This document shows, piece after piece, positions 25,271 to 33,961 of a DNA stretch of 38,198 bases. Position 1 is the first letter of the stretch, and the number at the start of each line of letters is the position of its first letter. The notes below the pieces were generated by a model. The model saw only the letters and a list, made by a program, of their open reading frames with translations. It was not told the origin of the DNA and did not search any database. A program made the position numbers and the translations under genes. The stretch is from DATACN01 sp038215095 (GTDB taxonomy: Bacteria; Actinomycetota; Thermoleophilia; Solirubrobacterales; Thermoleophilaceae), in NCBI GenBank assembly GCA_038215095.1, contig JBBQRG010000022.1, positions 1-38,198 of the forward strand. Direction: 5' to 3'.

Positions 25271-26019
25271 GCGGGCAGTTCCTCCTTGTTCCAGGGACAG
25301 GTCAGGCGCTCGGCGAGCGCCACGAGCGCGAAGAGGCCCACGGCCATCATGGTGAGGATCACGATGCCCGCGTACACCCGCGGCGTCTGAAGTTGATTGT
25401 TGCCTAGCAGCACGAGGCGCCCGAGGCCCGAGTCGGCCCCGGCCCACTCGCCGAACACCGCGCCGATCACCGACACGGTGGCGGCCACCCGCAGGCCGCT
25501 GAAGAAGAACGGCAGCGCCGAGGGCAGCTCCACCTTCAGCAGCGTCTGCAGGCGCGAGGCGCCCAGGCTGCGCATGAGCTTCACGAGCTCAGGCTCGACC
25601 GAGCGCAGCCCGTCGAGCACGTTCACGGTGATCGGGAAGAAGCAGATCAGCGCCACGATGGCGAGCTTGGGGCCGATGCCGTAGTCGAAGGCCAGCACGA
25701 AGATGGGCGCGAGCACCACGATCGGGATCGCCTGCGAGGCGATCAGCAGTGGGTAGGCGGCCTCGCGCAGCGTCCGCGAGAGGTGCATGGCCAGCGCGAA
25801 GCCGAGCCCGCCCACCACCGCGATCGCGAGGCCCAGCACGACCTCCACGAGCGTCACGCCGGCGTTGTCGAGCAGCAGGGAGCGGTCGTCGGCGAGGGCG
25901 CGCACGGTCTCGGTGGGGGAGGCCAGGGTCAGGTCGTCCACCGAGTGCAGCGAGGCGACTCCCTGCCACACGGCCACGAGCCCGGCCAGCAGCAGCAGCG
26001 TGAGTGCCGCGCGCCTCAT
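25267..26019 (-). CDS. thiX: ABC transporter permease, ThiX-like
   Basis: A 250-residue inner-membrane permease of the SsuC/ThiX type with about six transmembrane segments: the first at about residues 4-22, then LVEVVLGLAIAVVGGLGFALAM and others. The EAA loop is visible at EPELVKLMRSLGASRLQTLLKVELPSALP, which contacts the ATPase. The ATG at 26019 overlaps the ATPase stop (ATGA 26019-26016), and the stop overlaps the next ATG. The open frame upstream of this start is a shadow of the ATPase gene. Confidence 0.88.
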   Translation of the reverse strand: MRRAALTLLLLAGLVAVWQGVASLHSVDDLTLASPTETVRALADDRSLLLDNAGVTLVEVVLGLAIAVVGGLGFALAMHLSRTLREAAYPLLIASQAIPIVVLAPIFVLAFDYGIGPKLAIVALICFFPITVNVLDGLRSVEPELVKLMRSLGASRLQTLLKVELPSALPFFFSGLRVAATVSVIGAVFGEWAGADSGLGRLVLLGNNQLQTPRVYAGIVILTMMAVGLFALVALAERLTCPWNKEELPA

Positions 26020-26768
26020 GCCCCGAGCAGCTCCAGCGCGTGCTGCTCGAGCTCCGCGAACGCCGGCTCGGCCACCACTCCGCGGCGCGAGCGCGGGCGG
26101 GCCAGCGGCACCCGCAGCTCTTCGAGCACCCGGCCCGGGCGCGGCGACAGCAGCAGCACGCGGTCGGCCAGGAACAGCGCCTCCTGCACGTCGTGGGTCA
26201 CCAGCAGCACGGTGCGCGGCTCCTCCAGCAGCGCCTGCGCCAGCCAGGCCTGCATGCGCGCCCTGGTGATCGAGTCGAGCGCGCCGAAGGGCTCGTCCAG
26301 CAGCAGCACCTGGCGCCCGGGCAGGAGCGTCCGCATGAACGCCACCCGCTGGCGCATGCCGCCCGACAGCGCGGCCGGACGGAAGCGCTCGAAGTCGGCC
26401 AGCCCGAAGCGCTCGAACAGCGGCGCCGCGCGGCGGCGTGCATCCGCCTTGCGCGCGCCCTGGCACTCGAGCGCCAGGGCTGCGTTGCCGAGCGCGTCGC
26501 GCCAGGGCAGCAGCAGGTCTCGCTGGGGCATGTAGGCGCAGTTCTCGCGGCGCGCGCGGGCATCCTGAGCCGAGCCCACGCTCACGCTGCCTCCGTCGGG
26601 CTCCTGGAGCCCGGCCACCAGCTCGAGCAGCGTGGACTTGCCGCAGCCCGACGGGCCCACGACCGCCACCACCTCGCCGCTCTCCACTCGGAGGCTGACG
26701 CCCTCCAGGGCCTGCACCTCGCCGTAGTGGCGCCTGACGTCTTCGAGCGCCACATCCATCCGTCGCAT
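26016..26768 (-). CDS. thiZ: ABC transporter ATP-binding protein, ThiZ-like
   Basis: A 250-residue ABC ATPase with Walker A VVGPSGCGKSTLLEL, Q-loop YMPQRDLLLPW, signature LSGGMRQRVAFMR, Walker B QVLLLDEPFGALDS and switch VTHD. The start at 26768 is chosen because the earlier ATG (26786) is inside the TPP riboswitch core (GGTAATGCC) and cannot be a translation start. AAGGGAG, the 3' end of the aptamer, is the ribosome-binding site. A third ATG at 26759 (MDVALEDVRRHYG) is also possible and gives the tidiest N-terminus. It heads a four-gene overlapping operon. Confidence 0.88.
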   Translation of the reverse strand: MRRMDVALEDVRRHYGEVQALEGVSLRVESGEVVAVVGPSGCGKSTLLELVAGLQEPDGGSVSVGSAQDARARRENCAYMPQRDLLLPWRDALGNAALALECQGARKADARRRAAPLFERFGLADFERFRPAALSGGMRQRVAFMRTLLPGRQVLLLDEPFGALDSITRARMQAWLAQALLEEPRTVLLVTHDVQEALFLADRVLLLSPRPGRVLEELRVPLARPRSRRGVVAEPAFAELEQHALELLGA

Positions 26769-26871
26769 CGCTCCCTTCGCGGGCATTACCCCACAGGTTC
26801 GAAGGGTCAGCGCCGGGCCAAATTGCTCGAGGGCGCTATCTCAGCCCGCCATCCCGCGAGCCCCCCTGATG
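26766..26871 (-). ncRNA. TPP (THI-box) riboswitch
   Basis: The minus strand carries the conserved TPP-aptamer core in order: GGGGGGC, GGGCTGAGA (26844-26839 holds CTGAGA), ACCCTTCGAACCTG (26807-26794), GGTAATGCC, CGCGAAGGGA (to 26772). Stem P3 is GCTCGC/GCGGGC. An optional P3a stem is AGCGCC/GGCGCT. P5 is GGG/CCC around TAATG. P1 may be CATC (26871-26868) paired with GATG (26769-26766), which includes the start codon. The AAGGGAG at its end is the ribosome-binding site, so ligand binding should repress translation of the downstream transporter genes. Confidence 0.93.
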
Positions 26872-26882
26872 TCCGAACGGCC

Positions 26883-26888
26883 AGTCTA
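26883..26888 (-). promoter_or_regulatory. -10 element TAGACT for the riboswitch transcript
   Basis: The hexamer ends about 7 nt before the predicted start site near 26876, just ahead of the aptamer's P1 at 26871. The same hexamer appears upstream of the CGNR gene. Confidence 0.45.
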
Positions 26889-26941
26889 GCCGTGGGTGGG
26901 CTCAAGCCGCCCTGAAACACGCCGATACACGTACGTGACGG

Positions 26942-29092
26942 ATGTCCGTCTCTGCCCTCACACGAGCACTAACAGGAGCACTTGGCTTGGCCATCCTGTG
27001 GCCGGCGGGAGCACTCGCGGCTCCGTCAGGTGCGGATCGCGACCACAACAAGGTGGCGGACGGCCTCGAGCAGAGCCTCCAGCCCCGCTCCAGCGGCTCC
27101 AAACACCGGCTGATCGTGAGCCTCGACCGCAGCGCCACCGCCGGGCGCGTGGAGCAGCTCGAGCACCGGGTCGGCGCCATGCGCGTGAAGCACCGCTTCA
27201 AGCTTGTGGACGCCGTCGCGCTGACCGCCACCAAGGCCCAGGTCGCCAGGCTCGCCCGCGAGGGCGTCGTCACGCGCGTGTCGGAGGACAAGCCCGTGCA
27301 CGCCGACTCCGCTTTCGGCCAGTCGGGCGCACTCAACGACTCGGCCCAGGCGTCCTTCGGCGTGACCGAGGCGCGGCTCGACGAGCCGCTGCTCGACGGC
27401 AACGCCGACGGCGACCCCAACACCTATTCGCCAGCCGACGAGGTGGCCGCCGTGCTCGACACGGGCATCGACACCACCCACGTCGACCTCGACCAGGGCA
27501 AGGTGCTGGGCTTCGTGCAGTGCCTGCAGTCGCCCTGCACGGACCACACGCCTTACGACGACGACGGCCATGGCACCCACGTGGCCGGCACGATCGCCGG
27601 TGACGGCGACGGGCCCAGCCCCGCCGGCCGCGGAGTCGCGCCCGGCGCCGCGCTGGTGGGCGTGAAGGTGCTCGACCAGAACGGCGACGGCTTCACCTCC
27701 GACGTCGTGGCCGGCATCGAGTGGGTGATCGCCAACAAGGACACCTACGGCATCGAGGCGCTGAACATCTCGCTCGGCTCGACGGGCTGCGGCGACGGCT
27801 TGGAGCCCGACTCGCAGGCAGTGAACCTGGCCTACGCCGCCGGGCTGACGGTCGCCGTGGCCGCCGGCAACGACGGACCCGCCACCTGCACGATCGCCTC
27901 CCCCGGCGACGCCAAGGACGCGATCACGGTGGGAGCGATGGCCGACCTCGGCGCCAACGGCTTCAAGCAGGCCGACTTCTCCAGCCGCGGCCCCACCACC
28001 GACGGCCGTGTGAAGCCCGACATCTCGGCCCCGGGCGTGGGCATCAGCTCGGCGGCCGCCGGCACGACCAACGGCTACGTGACGATGAACGGAACGAGCA
28101 TGGCCACGCCGTTCGTAACCGGGGTCGCGCTGCTGATGGAGGACGCCGACCCGACCTTCATCAACGACGACATCAAGGAGGCGATCCGCTCCACCGCCGT
28201 CGACTGGGGCCGCGTCGGGGCGGACGCCGACTACGGCGCCGGTCGCTTGGACGCCTACGCGGCGCTGGCGCAGGCAGACCCCAACCTCACCTCCGGCCCC
28301 CAGGTGCCTAATCACTCGCTGCGCGAGGGCAGCCTGCCCGGGTCGGGCTCATCGCTCGAGTACACCGTGGACGTGGCCACGACGAGCTTCCCGATCGCCG
28401 CGACGATGATCAACCTGCCCTCGAGCTGCGTGAGCGGCGGCTCGCACCCGGACTTCGACCTCACGCTGATCGCCCCCAACGGCACCACCGCCGCCTTCGC
28501 CTCCAGCAGCCAGCGCCAGGACGAGCTGGGCTTCATGCCCACCACGACGGGCATCTACAAGCTGCGTGTGAGCTCGTTCAGCGACTGCGGGGACTTCTTC
28601 ATGGACGTCTCCGGCGGCCAGGTGTCGATGCAGGGCACCGCCGGCCAGCCCGAGCCGGGCCCCGACCCGAGCCAGCCGCAGCCCACCCCGGCGCCCGCCG
28701 GCACCAGCACGGCGCCGACGCAGGTCGCCACCGCGGCGCTGGTGGACGCCGCCAAGCTGAACGCGAGGCGCGTCGCGAGCGCGCTGAAGAAGAGCGGACT
28801 TCGCCGCCTGCTGAAGAAGCGCTACTTCGTCGTGCGCGGCCTGGCCCCCTCGGCGGGCCGCCTCGAGCTGGTGGTGCGCGCCACCTATCGCGGCCACACG
28901 GTCACGATCGCCAAGCTCACCCGCAAGGTCAGCTCGGCCGGCCAGCCGCGCCTGGTGGTGCGCCTGACCGGGGCGGGCAGGCGGCTGCTCGCCCGGCCGG
29001 GACGCCGCCGTTTCTCGGTACGCGCAGCGGTCACCGACAGCGCCACCGGCCGTCGCAAGGCAGCCGGCTACCGCGTGGTCGTCCGCCGCTAG
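26942..29092 (+). CDS. Secreted subtilisin-like serine protease (S8)
   Basis: A 716-residue secreted protease. It has a signal peptide (cleavage near ALAAPSG, about residue 27), a propeptide region (LIVSLDRSATAGRVEQLEHRVG and following), and a catalytic domain with D173 in AVLDTGIDTTHVDL, H210 in GHGTHVAGTIAG, oxyanion N310 in AAGNDG and S386 in NGTSMATPFVTG. A beta-sandwich (PPC-like) domain follows about 455-560, then a Pro-rich linker and a basic C-terminal domain rich in Arg/Lys (about 595-716). Start ATG 26942 has no strong ribosome-binding site. Its promoter shares the short gap with the divergent TPP-riboswitch transcript. The stop CTAG overlaps that of the convergent VWA gene. Confidence 0.92.
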   Translation: MSVSALTRALTGALGLAILWPAGALAAPSGADRDHNKVADGLEQSLQPRSSGSKHRLIVSLDRSATAGRVEQLEHRVGAMRVKHRFKLVDAVALTATKAQVARLAREGVVTRVSEDKPVHADSAFGQSGALNDSAQASFGVTEARLDEPLLDGNADGDPNTYSPADEVAAVLDTGIDTTHVDLDQGKVLGFVQCLQSPCTDHTPYDDDGHGTHVAGTIAGDGDGPSPAGRGVAPGAALVGVKVLDQNGDGFTSDVVAGIEWVIANKDTYGIEALNISLGSTGCGDGLEPDSQAVNLAYAAGLTVAVAAGNDGPATCTIASPGDAKDAITVGAMADLGANGFKQADFSSRGPTTDGRVKPDISAPGVGISSAAAGTTNGYVTMNGTSMATPFVTGVALLMEDADPTFINDDIKEAIRSTAVDWGRVGADADYGAGRLDAYAALAQADPNLTSGPQVPNHSLREGSLPGSGSSLEYTVDVATTSFPIAATMINLPSSCVSGGSHPDFDLTLIAPNGTTAAFASSSQRQDELGFMPTTTGIYKLRVSSFSDCGDFFMDVSGGQVSMQGTAGQPEPGPDPSQPQPTPAPAGTSTAPTQVATAALVDAAKLNARRVASALKKSGLRRLLKKRYFVVRGLAPSAGRLELVVRATYRGHTVTIAKLTRKVSSAGQPRLVVRLTGAGRRLLARPGRRRFSVRAAVTDSATGRRKAAGYRVVVRR

Positions 29093-30459
29093 CGGACCGC
29101 CGCGGTCACGTCGGCCAGGGCCGTCGTGAAGGCCTCGAGCTGCTTGGTGGTCCAGCACTCGAAGACGCCGTCGCAGAAGGGCTCGTAGGTGGACATCACG
29201 GAGTCGCCGTAGTTCCAGTAGAGCCGCGGCTCGGGGTTCAGCCAGAACATGCGCCCGGCGTGCTGGGCCACGCGGCCGAAGGCCTGGGCGTGCGGCTCGC
29301 GGCCGTTGGTGCGGGCGTCGCCCAGCACGATCACGGTGGAGCGCGGGTCGAGGTCGTCGATCACTTTGTCGAGGAACTCCAGCCAGACGCGGCCGTAGTC
29401 GGTGTAGCCCGACACGTCGGCCACGCCGGCGTCGGTGGCGATCGCCCGCGACACGGCCTCGAAGTTGCGCTCGCGCTCGAACACGTCGGTGACCTCGGAG
29501 ATCCGCTCCACGAAGACGAACGAGCGCAGCTTCCTGAACTGGTCGTGCAGCGCGTGCAGCACCGACAGGAAGAAGACGCTGGCGCTTGTGACGCTGGTGG
29601 ACACGTCGCAGAGCACGAACAGCTCGGGCCGGCGCGGGCGCTTGGGCCGGTATCGCAGGTCCACCGGCACCCCGCCGGTGGACAACGACTGGCGCATGGT
29701 GGCGCGGACGTCGACCACCGAGGTCCGGGAGCGGCCCCGGTTCTGGCGCCCCTGGGTGGACAGCCGCCGGCGCAGCTGCGCCACCACGCGGTGGACCTCG
29801 GCCAGGTCCTGGGCCGCGCCCGTGGGCAGGGCGCGGTCGAGCTCGTTGAGCGGCCGCGCGGGGGGCAGCGACTCCGTTCGCTCGATCAGCGCGCGCTCGA
29901 GCTCGCGGCGAACGTGGCGCTCGAACGCGCGCAGGGCGTCGCGCGGCACGGCCTCGGGATCGGGCTCGGCCTGCTCGCCGGCCTGCTGGGACTCGCCCTT
30001 GAGGCCCAGCGTCCGCCGGATCCGCTGCACGTCCACGCCTATCACCCCCGAGCCCTCGCCCTGGCGCCCGAAGGCGGCGATGGCCAGCCGGGCCAGGTCG
30101 CGCATCTCGCCGTCGGAGGAGTCGGGCGACTGCAGCGCCGAGCGGATCGCCTCGCGCAGCTGGTCCAGGTCCATCCGGTCGCCGGCGTCGGAGGCGGCGC
30201 GGGCGTCCTCCTCCCGCAGCCCCTGCTCGACCGCCTCGCGCTCGGTGGCGCGGAAGAAGAAGCGGTCGAACACCAGCGCGAGCACGCGCCGGTCCTCCTG
30301 GGACTTGGCCAGCGTGGCCGACAGCGCCTCGCGGAACTCGGTCCGGTCGGTCCAGGAGACGGCTTCCAGGGCCTGGAAGCCGTCGAGCAGCTCGGAGGTG
30401 CCCACGGCCATCCCCTCGCGGCGCAGCTCGTCGGCGAACTCCAGCAGCCGCGGCGCCAT
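29089..30459 (-). CDS. VWA-domain protein (CoxE-like)
   Basis: A 456-residue protein of the CoxE/VWA family. The C-terminal domain has the MIDAS metal motif CDVSTSVTS (DxSxS) and later VSGYTDYGRVWLEF and VIVLGDARTNG. The N-terminal part has helices (LLEFADELRREGMAVGTSEL) typical of the family. The start at ATG 30459 is chosen because it begins at the conserved MAPRLLEFADEL; an upstream in-frame ATG (30537) would overlap the MoxR gene by 32 bp and adds a low-complexity stretch. VWA-MoxR pairs act in complex maturation or metal insertion. It follows MoxR by 46 bp, probably co-transcribed. Confidence 0.85.
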   Translation of the reverse strand: MAPRLLEFADELRREGMAVGTSELLDGFQALEAVSWTDRTEFREALSATLAKSQEDRRVLALVFDRFFFRATEREAVEQGLREEDARAASDAGDRMDLDQLREAIRSALQSPDSSDGEMRDLARLAIAAFGRQGEGSGVIGVDVQRIRRTLGLKGESQQAGEQAEPDPEAVPRDALRAFERHVRRELERALIERTESLPPARPLNELDRALPTGAAQDLAEVHRVVAQLRRRLSTQGRQNRGRSRTSVVDVRATMRQSLSTGGVPVDLRYRPKRPRRPELFVLCDVSTSVTSASVFFLSVLHALHDQFRKLRSFVFVERISEVTDVFERERNFEAVSRAIATDAGVADVSGYTDYGRVWLEFLDKVIDDLDPRSTVIVLGDARTNGREPHAQAFGRVAQHAGRMFWLNPEPRLYWNYGDSVMSTYEPFCDGVFECWTTKQLEAFTTALADVTAAVR

Positions 30460-30505
30460 GCCGGGCGGTCCGGAGGGCGCGCCCGTGCCTCCGTAGAGCC
30501 CGGGG

Positions 30506-31402
<897 letters not shown>

Positions 31403-31409
31403 CAACCGG

Positions 31410-31415
31410 AGGATA
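31410..31415 (-). promoter_or_regulatory. -10 element TATCCT for leaderless moxR
   Basis: On the minus strand TATCCT is followed by CCGGTTG and then GTG (31402-31400). The divergent partner element lies at 31432-31437, 16 bp away, so their upstream elements must interdigitate. Confidence 0.5.
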
Positions 31416-31431
31416 CGAGGCCCCGGCGCTA

Positions 31432-31437
31432 TAGCGT
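31432..31437 (+). promoter_or_regulatory. Candidate -10 element TAGCGT (within TATAGCGTT)
   Basis: It lies 9 nt before GTG 31447, giving a leaderless or nearly leaderless message. TATAGC in a shifted register is an alternative. Confidence 0.35.
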
Positions 31438-31446
31438 TGGGCCCGC

Positions 31447-31665
31447 GTGCTCACGCTACTCGCCCAGGGCCTGCCGGGCCTCTCCCAAGACGGTCCCGAC
31501 GACCTCCATCGGCTGCTCAAGATGTTCTACGTCCTTTTCGGCGCCGGCGTCCTGATCTCGTTCGCGGGCTACGGCATCCCGTCCAAGACGCTGCAGATCG
31601 CGGGCATCGCGCTGATCTTCCTGTCCACCGCGGTCTTTGTCGCGGCCATCGGATCCTTCGGTTGA
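31447..31665 (+). CDS. Small two-helix membrane protein
   Basis: A 72-residue protein from GTG 31447 with two hydrophobic segments at about 27-41 (MFYVLFGAGVLISFAGYG) and 48-70 (LQIAGIALIFLSTAVFVAAIG). A short polar N-terminus contains SQDGPDDLHRLLK. No family is recognised. It is followed 14 bp later by the DivIVA-like gene, which has its own candidate leaderless promoter. Confidence 0.55.
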   Translation: MLTLLAQGLPGLSQDGPDDLHRLLKMFYVLFGAGVLISFAGYGIPSKTLQIAGIALIFLSTAVFVAAIGSFG

Positions 31666-31667
31666 GC

Positions 31668-31673
31668 AATACT
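31668..31673 (+). promoter_or_regulatory. Candidate -10 element AATACT for the DivIVA-like gene
   Basis: It ends 6 nt before ATG 31680. There is no Shine-Dalgarno sequence. Confidence 0.4.
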
Positions 31674-31679
31674 GCCGCC

Positions 31680-32336
31680 ATGGCCCAAGAACCCTTCTCC
31701 GGTGACGGTGAGCACCCGCCCCCGCGCCAGCGAAAGCGCAGCGCCGCCGACGGCATTCGCAACAAGGAGTTTCCGCCCGCCATGCGCGGTTACGACCGCG
31801 CGGCAGTCGACTCGTGGCGCCACGAGGTGGCCGCGCGGGTCGAGCGCCTGGAGGAGCAGTTGCCGCGCGACGCCGCGGTCAAGCGCGCGCTCGAGGAGGT
31901 GGGCCAGGAGACCTCGGCCATCCTCCAGCGTGCCCACGAGGCGGCCGACGACATCGCCTCACGCTCGCGGTCCCAGGCCGAGGGACGGCTCCAGCGCGCC
32001 GAGCGCGAGGCCGAGAGCACCGTCACCGAGGCCGAGGCCCGGGTGCGCGAGCTGGACGCCGACTATCGCGCGACCTGGGAGGAGCGCCAGCGGCTGCTCG
32101 AGGAGATGCGCCAGCTGGCCGACGACGTGCTGGGGGTGGCCGACGACGCCGCCGACCGCATCTCGCCTCCGGTCGATCGCGAGCCTGCGGAGGCCGAGGA
32201 ACCCGACGTTGCCACCGAGGAGAATCTCGCCGTCGACGGGGACGCCTCCGACGCCGGAGACGGTGCTTCGTTGCCGGCGACGCCCGCGGCGAGGCAGTCA
32301 CAGGAGCAGCCACGCGTAGACGAGGCGAAGCCCTAA
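31680..32336 (+). CDS. DivIVA-domain coiled-coil protein
   Basis: A 218-residue protein whose residues 25-48 (DGIRNKEFPPAMRGYDRAAV then DSWR) match the DivIVA/Wag31 membrane-binding motif, followed by a long heptad-rich coiled coil (about 48-160) and an acidic, Ala/Asp/Glu-rich tail. DivIVA proteins sense curved membrane and organise polar growth or septation in actinobacteria. It is shorter than Wag31, so it may be an accessory paralogue (SepIVA-like). Start 31680 is leaderless-compatible; the open frame further upstream is a shadow. The TAA stop overlaps the TAG stop of the convergent epimerase gene (32333-32336). Confidence 0.75.
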   Translation: MAQEPFSGDGEHPPPRQRKRSAADGIRNKEFPPAMRGYDRAAVDSWRHEVAARVERLEEQLPRDAAVKRALEEVGQETSAILQRAHEAADDIASRSRSQAEGRLQRAEREAESTVTEAEARVRELDADYRATWEERQRLLEEMRQLADDVLGVADDAADRISPPVDREPAEAEEPDVATEENLAVDGDASDAGDGASLPATPAARQSQEQPRVDEAKP

Positions 32337-33271
32337 CCCAGGCTTTCCACGAAGCCCCGGCGCCAGCTGGCGTAGCCGGGCGACCAGCCGTATTCGCGCT
32401 TGAACCTGGCGTTGTCGGCGCCGCGTAGCTCCGTGGCCATGGCCACGACCTCCTTCGGGGCCGCGATCCGGGCCATGAAGGCGGGGATCCGCCTGGGTCG
32501 CTTCGCGCCGATCGCTTCGGCGTAGGCGGGCATCCACTCGCGGGTGGGCGCCGGATCGTCGTCGCAGACGTTGTAGACCCCCGTCGGGCCGGTACCCAGC
32601 GCGGCGACCACCGCGGACGCCGCGTCTTCGACGTGACAGAAGCTCCACGTGCTCTCGCCGGCGCCCACGATCGGAGTCCGGCGCCTCCTGAAGTTCTCGT
32701 ACTGGTCGCCGCCGGGTGCGTAGTAGGTGCCGGGTCCGTAGAACCACCCGTAGCGCAGCACCAGCCCCTCGATGCCCTCGGCGCCCAGGACCAGCCGTTC
32801 GAGCTCCAGGACAGCGTCGAATGCGGTCCCGAAGGCGCCGGGTGGATCCTCGACCAGCGGCGCGTCCTCGTCCTTCACGCGGCCGCCCTCCTGGGCGTAG
32901 ATGAAGGAGATGCTCTGGGCGATCACCCGGCGGACACCGGCTGCGCGGGCGGCGTCGACGAGCACCCCGGTGCCCTCACGGCGGATCCGGTTGGTCTCGC
33001 GGTAGAAGCCGTCGAGGTCCTTCATGTCCATGTGTGCCGGGAGGGCGGTCAGCTCATGGACGAGCACCTCTGGCCGCGCGGCTGCCACCGCGGCCGCGAT
33101 CCCGCCCGCGTCGTACACGTCGGCCACCGCGGACTGAGCCCCCTGCTCCCGCAGGTCGGCGGCGCGCTCCTCCGAGCGCGTCAGCCCGGTCACCTCGTGC
33201 CCCTCGGCGACGAGACTCCGGACCAGGGGACGCCCGACCGCGCCGGTGGCGCCTGCGACGAAGACCTTCAC
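32333..33271 (-). CDS. NAD-dependent epimerase/dehydratase-like SDR protein
   Basis: A 312-residue extended SDR. The N-terminal KVFVAGATGAVGRPLVRSL (GxxGxxG) is the NAD(P) binding fold. A catalytic Tyr/Lys pair is not clearly seen: SISFIYAQEGGRVKDE occupies the Ser-Tyr region, so it may be an atypical NmrA-like or epimerase relative. VYNVCDDDPAPTREWMPAYAEAIG is typical of epimerase C-termini. The GTG 33271 overlaps the stop of the O-methyltransferase gene (GTGA), so they form an operon. Substrate unknown. Confidence 0.75.
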   Translation of the reverse strand: MKVFVAGATGAVGRPLVRSLVAEGHEVTGLTRSEERAADLREQGAQSAVADVYDAGGIAAAVAAARPEVLVHELTALPAHMDMKDLDGFYRETNRIRREGTGVLVDAARAAGVRRVIAQSISFIYAQEGGRVKDEDAPLVEDPPGAFGTAFDAVLELERLVLGAEGIEGLVLRYGWFYGPGTYYAPGGDQYENFRRRRTPIVGAGESTWSFCHVEDAASAVVAALGTGPTGVYNVCDDDPAPTREWMPAYAEAIGAKRPRRIPAFMARIAAPKEVVAMATELRGADNARFKREYGWSPGYASWRRGFVESLG

Positions 33272-33903
33272 CCGCGGCCCGCCACCAGCACGCCGTCGCC
33301 CACGGGCAGGACCGAAGCGCGCCAGTCGGCGCCGGCCAACAGCTCGGCGTTGAACTCGCGCTGGGCGGCCACGGCTTCCGCCTCCCAGCGGCCCCCGGCC
33401 TCGGGGTCGGCCACCTGGCCGGACATCAGCACGTTGTCCACCGCCAGCAGCGCCTGCGGCGCGAGCAGCGGCTCGGCGCGGCGCAGGTACTCGCGGTACT
33501 CGCCCTTGGTGGCGTCCAGGAACAACATGTCGAAGGGGCCCTCGAGGCCCGCGATCGTCTCCAGCGCGTCGCCCTCGACGATCTCGGTGCGGTCCCCCAC
33601 GCCGGCCCGGTTCAGGAAATCGCGCGCCTGGCCGACCCGCTCGGGGTCGCGCTCGAGGGTGACGATCGAGCCGGCATGGAGCGCCTCGGCCATATGAAGC
33701 GCCGAGTAGCCGATGGCAGTGCCCACCTCGAGCACGCGCCCGTCCACAGCACCGGCCAGGGCAGCCAGCAGCCGGCCGCTCTCCCAGGCCACGATCGGCA
33801 CCCCGCCGCGCTCGGCCAGCGCCTCCATCTCGGCCATCACGGGCGACCGGGGCGGCCTGATCTCGTCGAAGTAGCGGTCCACGGTCTCGGCTCGAATGCC
33901 CAT
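33268..33903 (-). CDS. Class I SAM-dependent O-methyltransferase (caffeoyl-CoA type)
   Basis: A 211-residue methyltransferase of the O-methyltransferase family 3 type. Motif I is VLEVGTAIGYSALHMAEAL. Also visible are VTLERDPERVGQARDFL (acidic loop), DMLFLDATKGEYREYL (metal-binding D) and VDNVLMSGQVAD (second metal ligand region). Such enzymes methylate catechols or related small molecules. Start ATG 33903 has -10 TAGGGT at 8-nt spacing. It is the first gene of a two-gene operon with an SDR and is divergent from citrate synthase. Confidence 0.85.
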   Translation of the reverse strand: MGIRAETVDRYFDEIRPPRSPVMAEMEALAERGGVPIVAWESGRLLAALAGAVDGRVLEVGTAIGYSALHMAEALHAGSIVTLERDPERVGQARDFLNRAGVGDRTEIVEGDALETIAGLEGPFDMLFLDATKGEYREYLRRAEPLLAPQALLAVDNVLMSGQVADPEAGGRWEAEAVAAQREFNAELLAGADWRASVLPVGDGVLVAGRG

Positions 33904-33911
33904 GCGGACAC

Positions 33912-33917
33912 ACCCTA
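33912..33917 (-). promoter_or_regulatory. -10 element TAGGGT for the O-methyltransferase gene
   Basis: It ends 8 nt before ATG 33903. The opposing citrate-synthase -10 (33923-33928) is only 5 bp away. Confidence 0.45.
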
Positions 33918-33922
33918 AGGAC

Positions 33923-33928
33923 TAATCT
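33923..33928 (+). promoter_or_regulatory. -10 element TAATCT for citrate synthase
   Basis: It gives a start site near 33935 and a leader of about 27 nt with the strong Shine-Dalgarno AGGAGGAGG (33949-33957) before ATG 33962. Confidence 0.5.
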
Positions 33929-33961
33929 CCGAACCTCATTTCATTCGTAGGAGGAGGCTGC

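Noticed and set aside
26769..26786. ATG at 26786 as start of the ThiZ-like ATPase
   Set aside because: This ATG is part of the TPP aptamer core (GGTAATGCC); translation should start at 26768 or 26759, after the AAGGGAG ribosome-binding site.
32333..33271. The SDR/epimerase as the missing ceramide reductase (CerR)
   Set aside because: It is 12 kb away in an operon with an O-methyltransferase and shows no specific CerR features that I can recognise; extended SDRs are too common to support the link.
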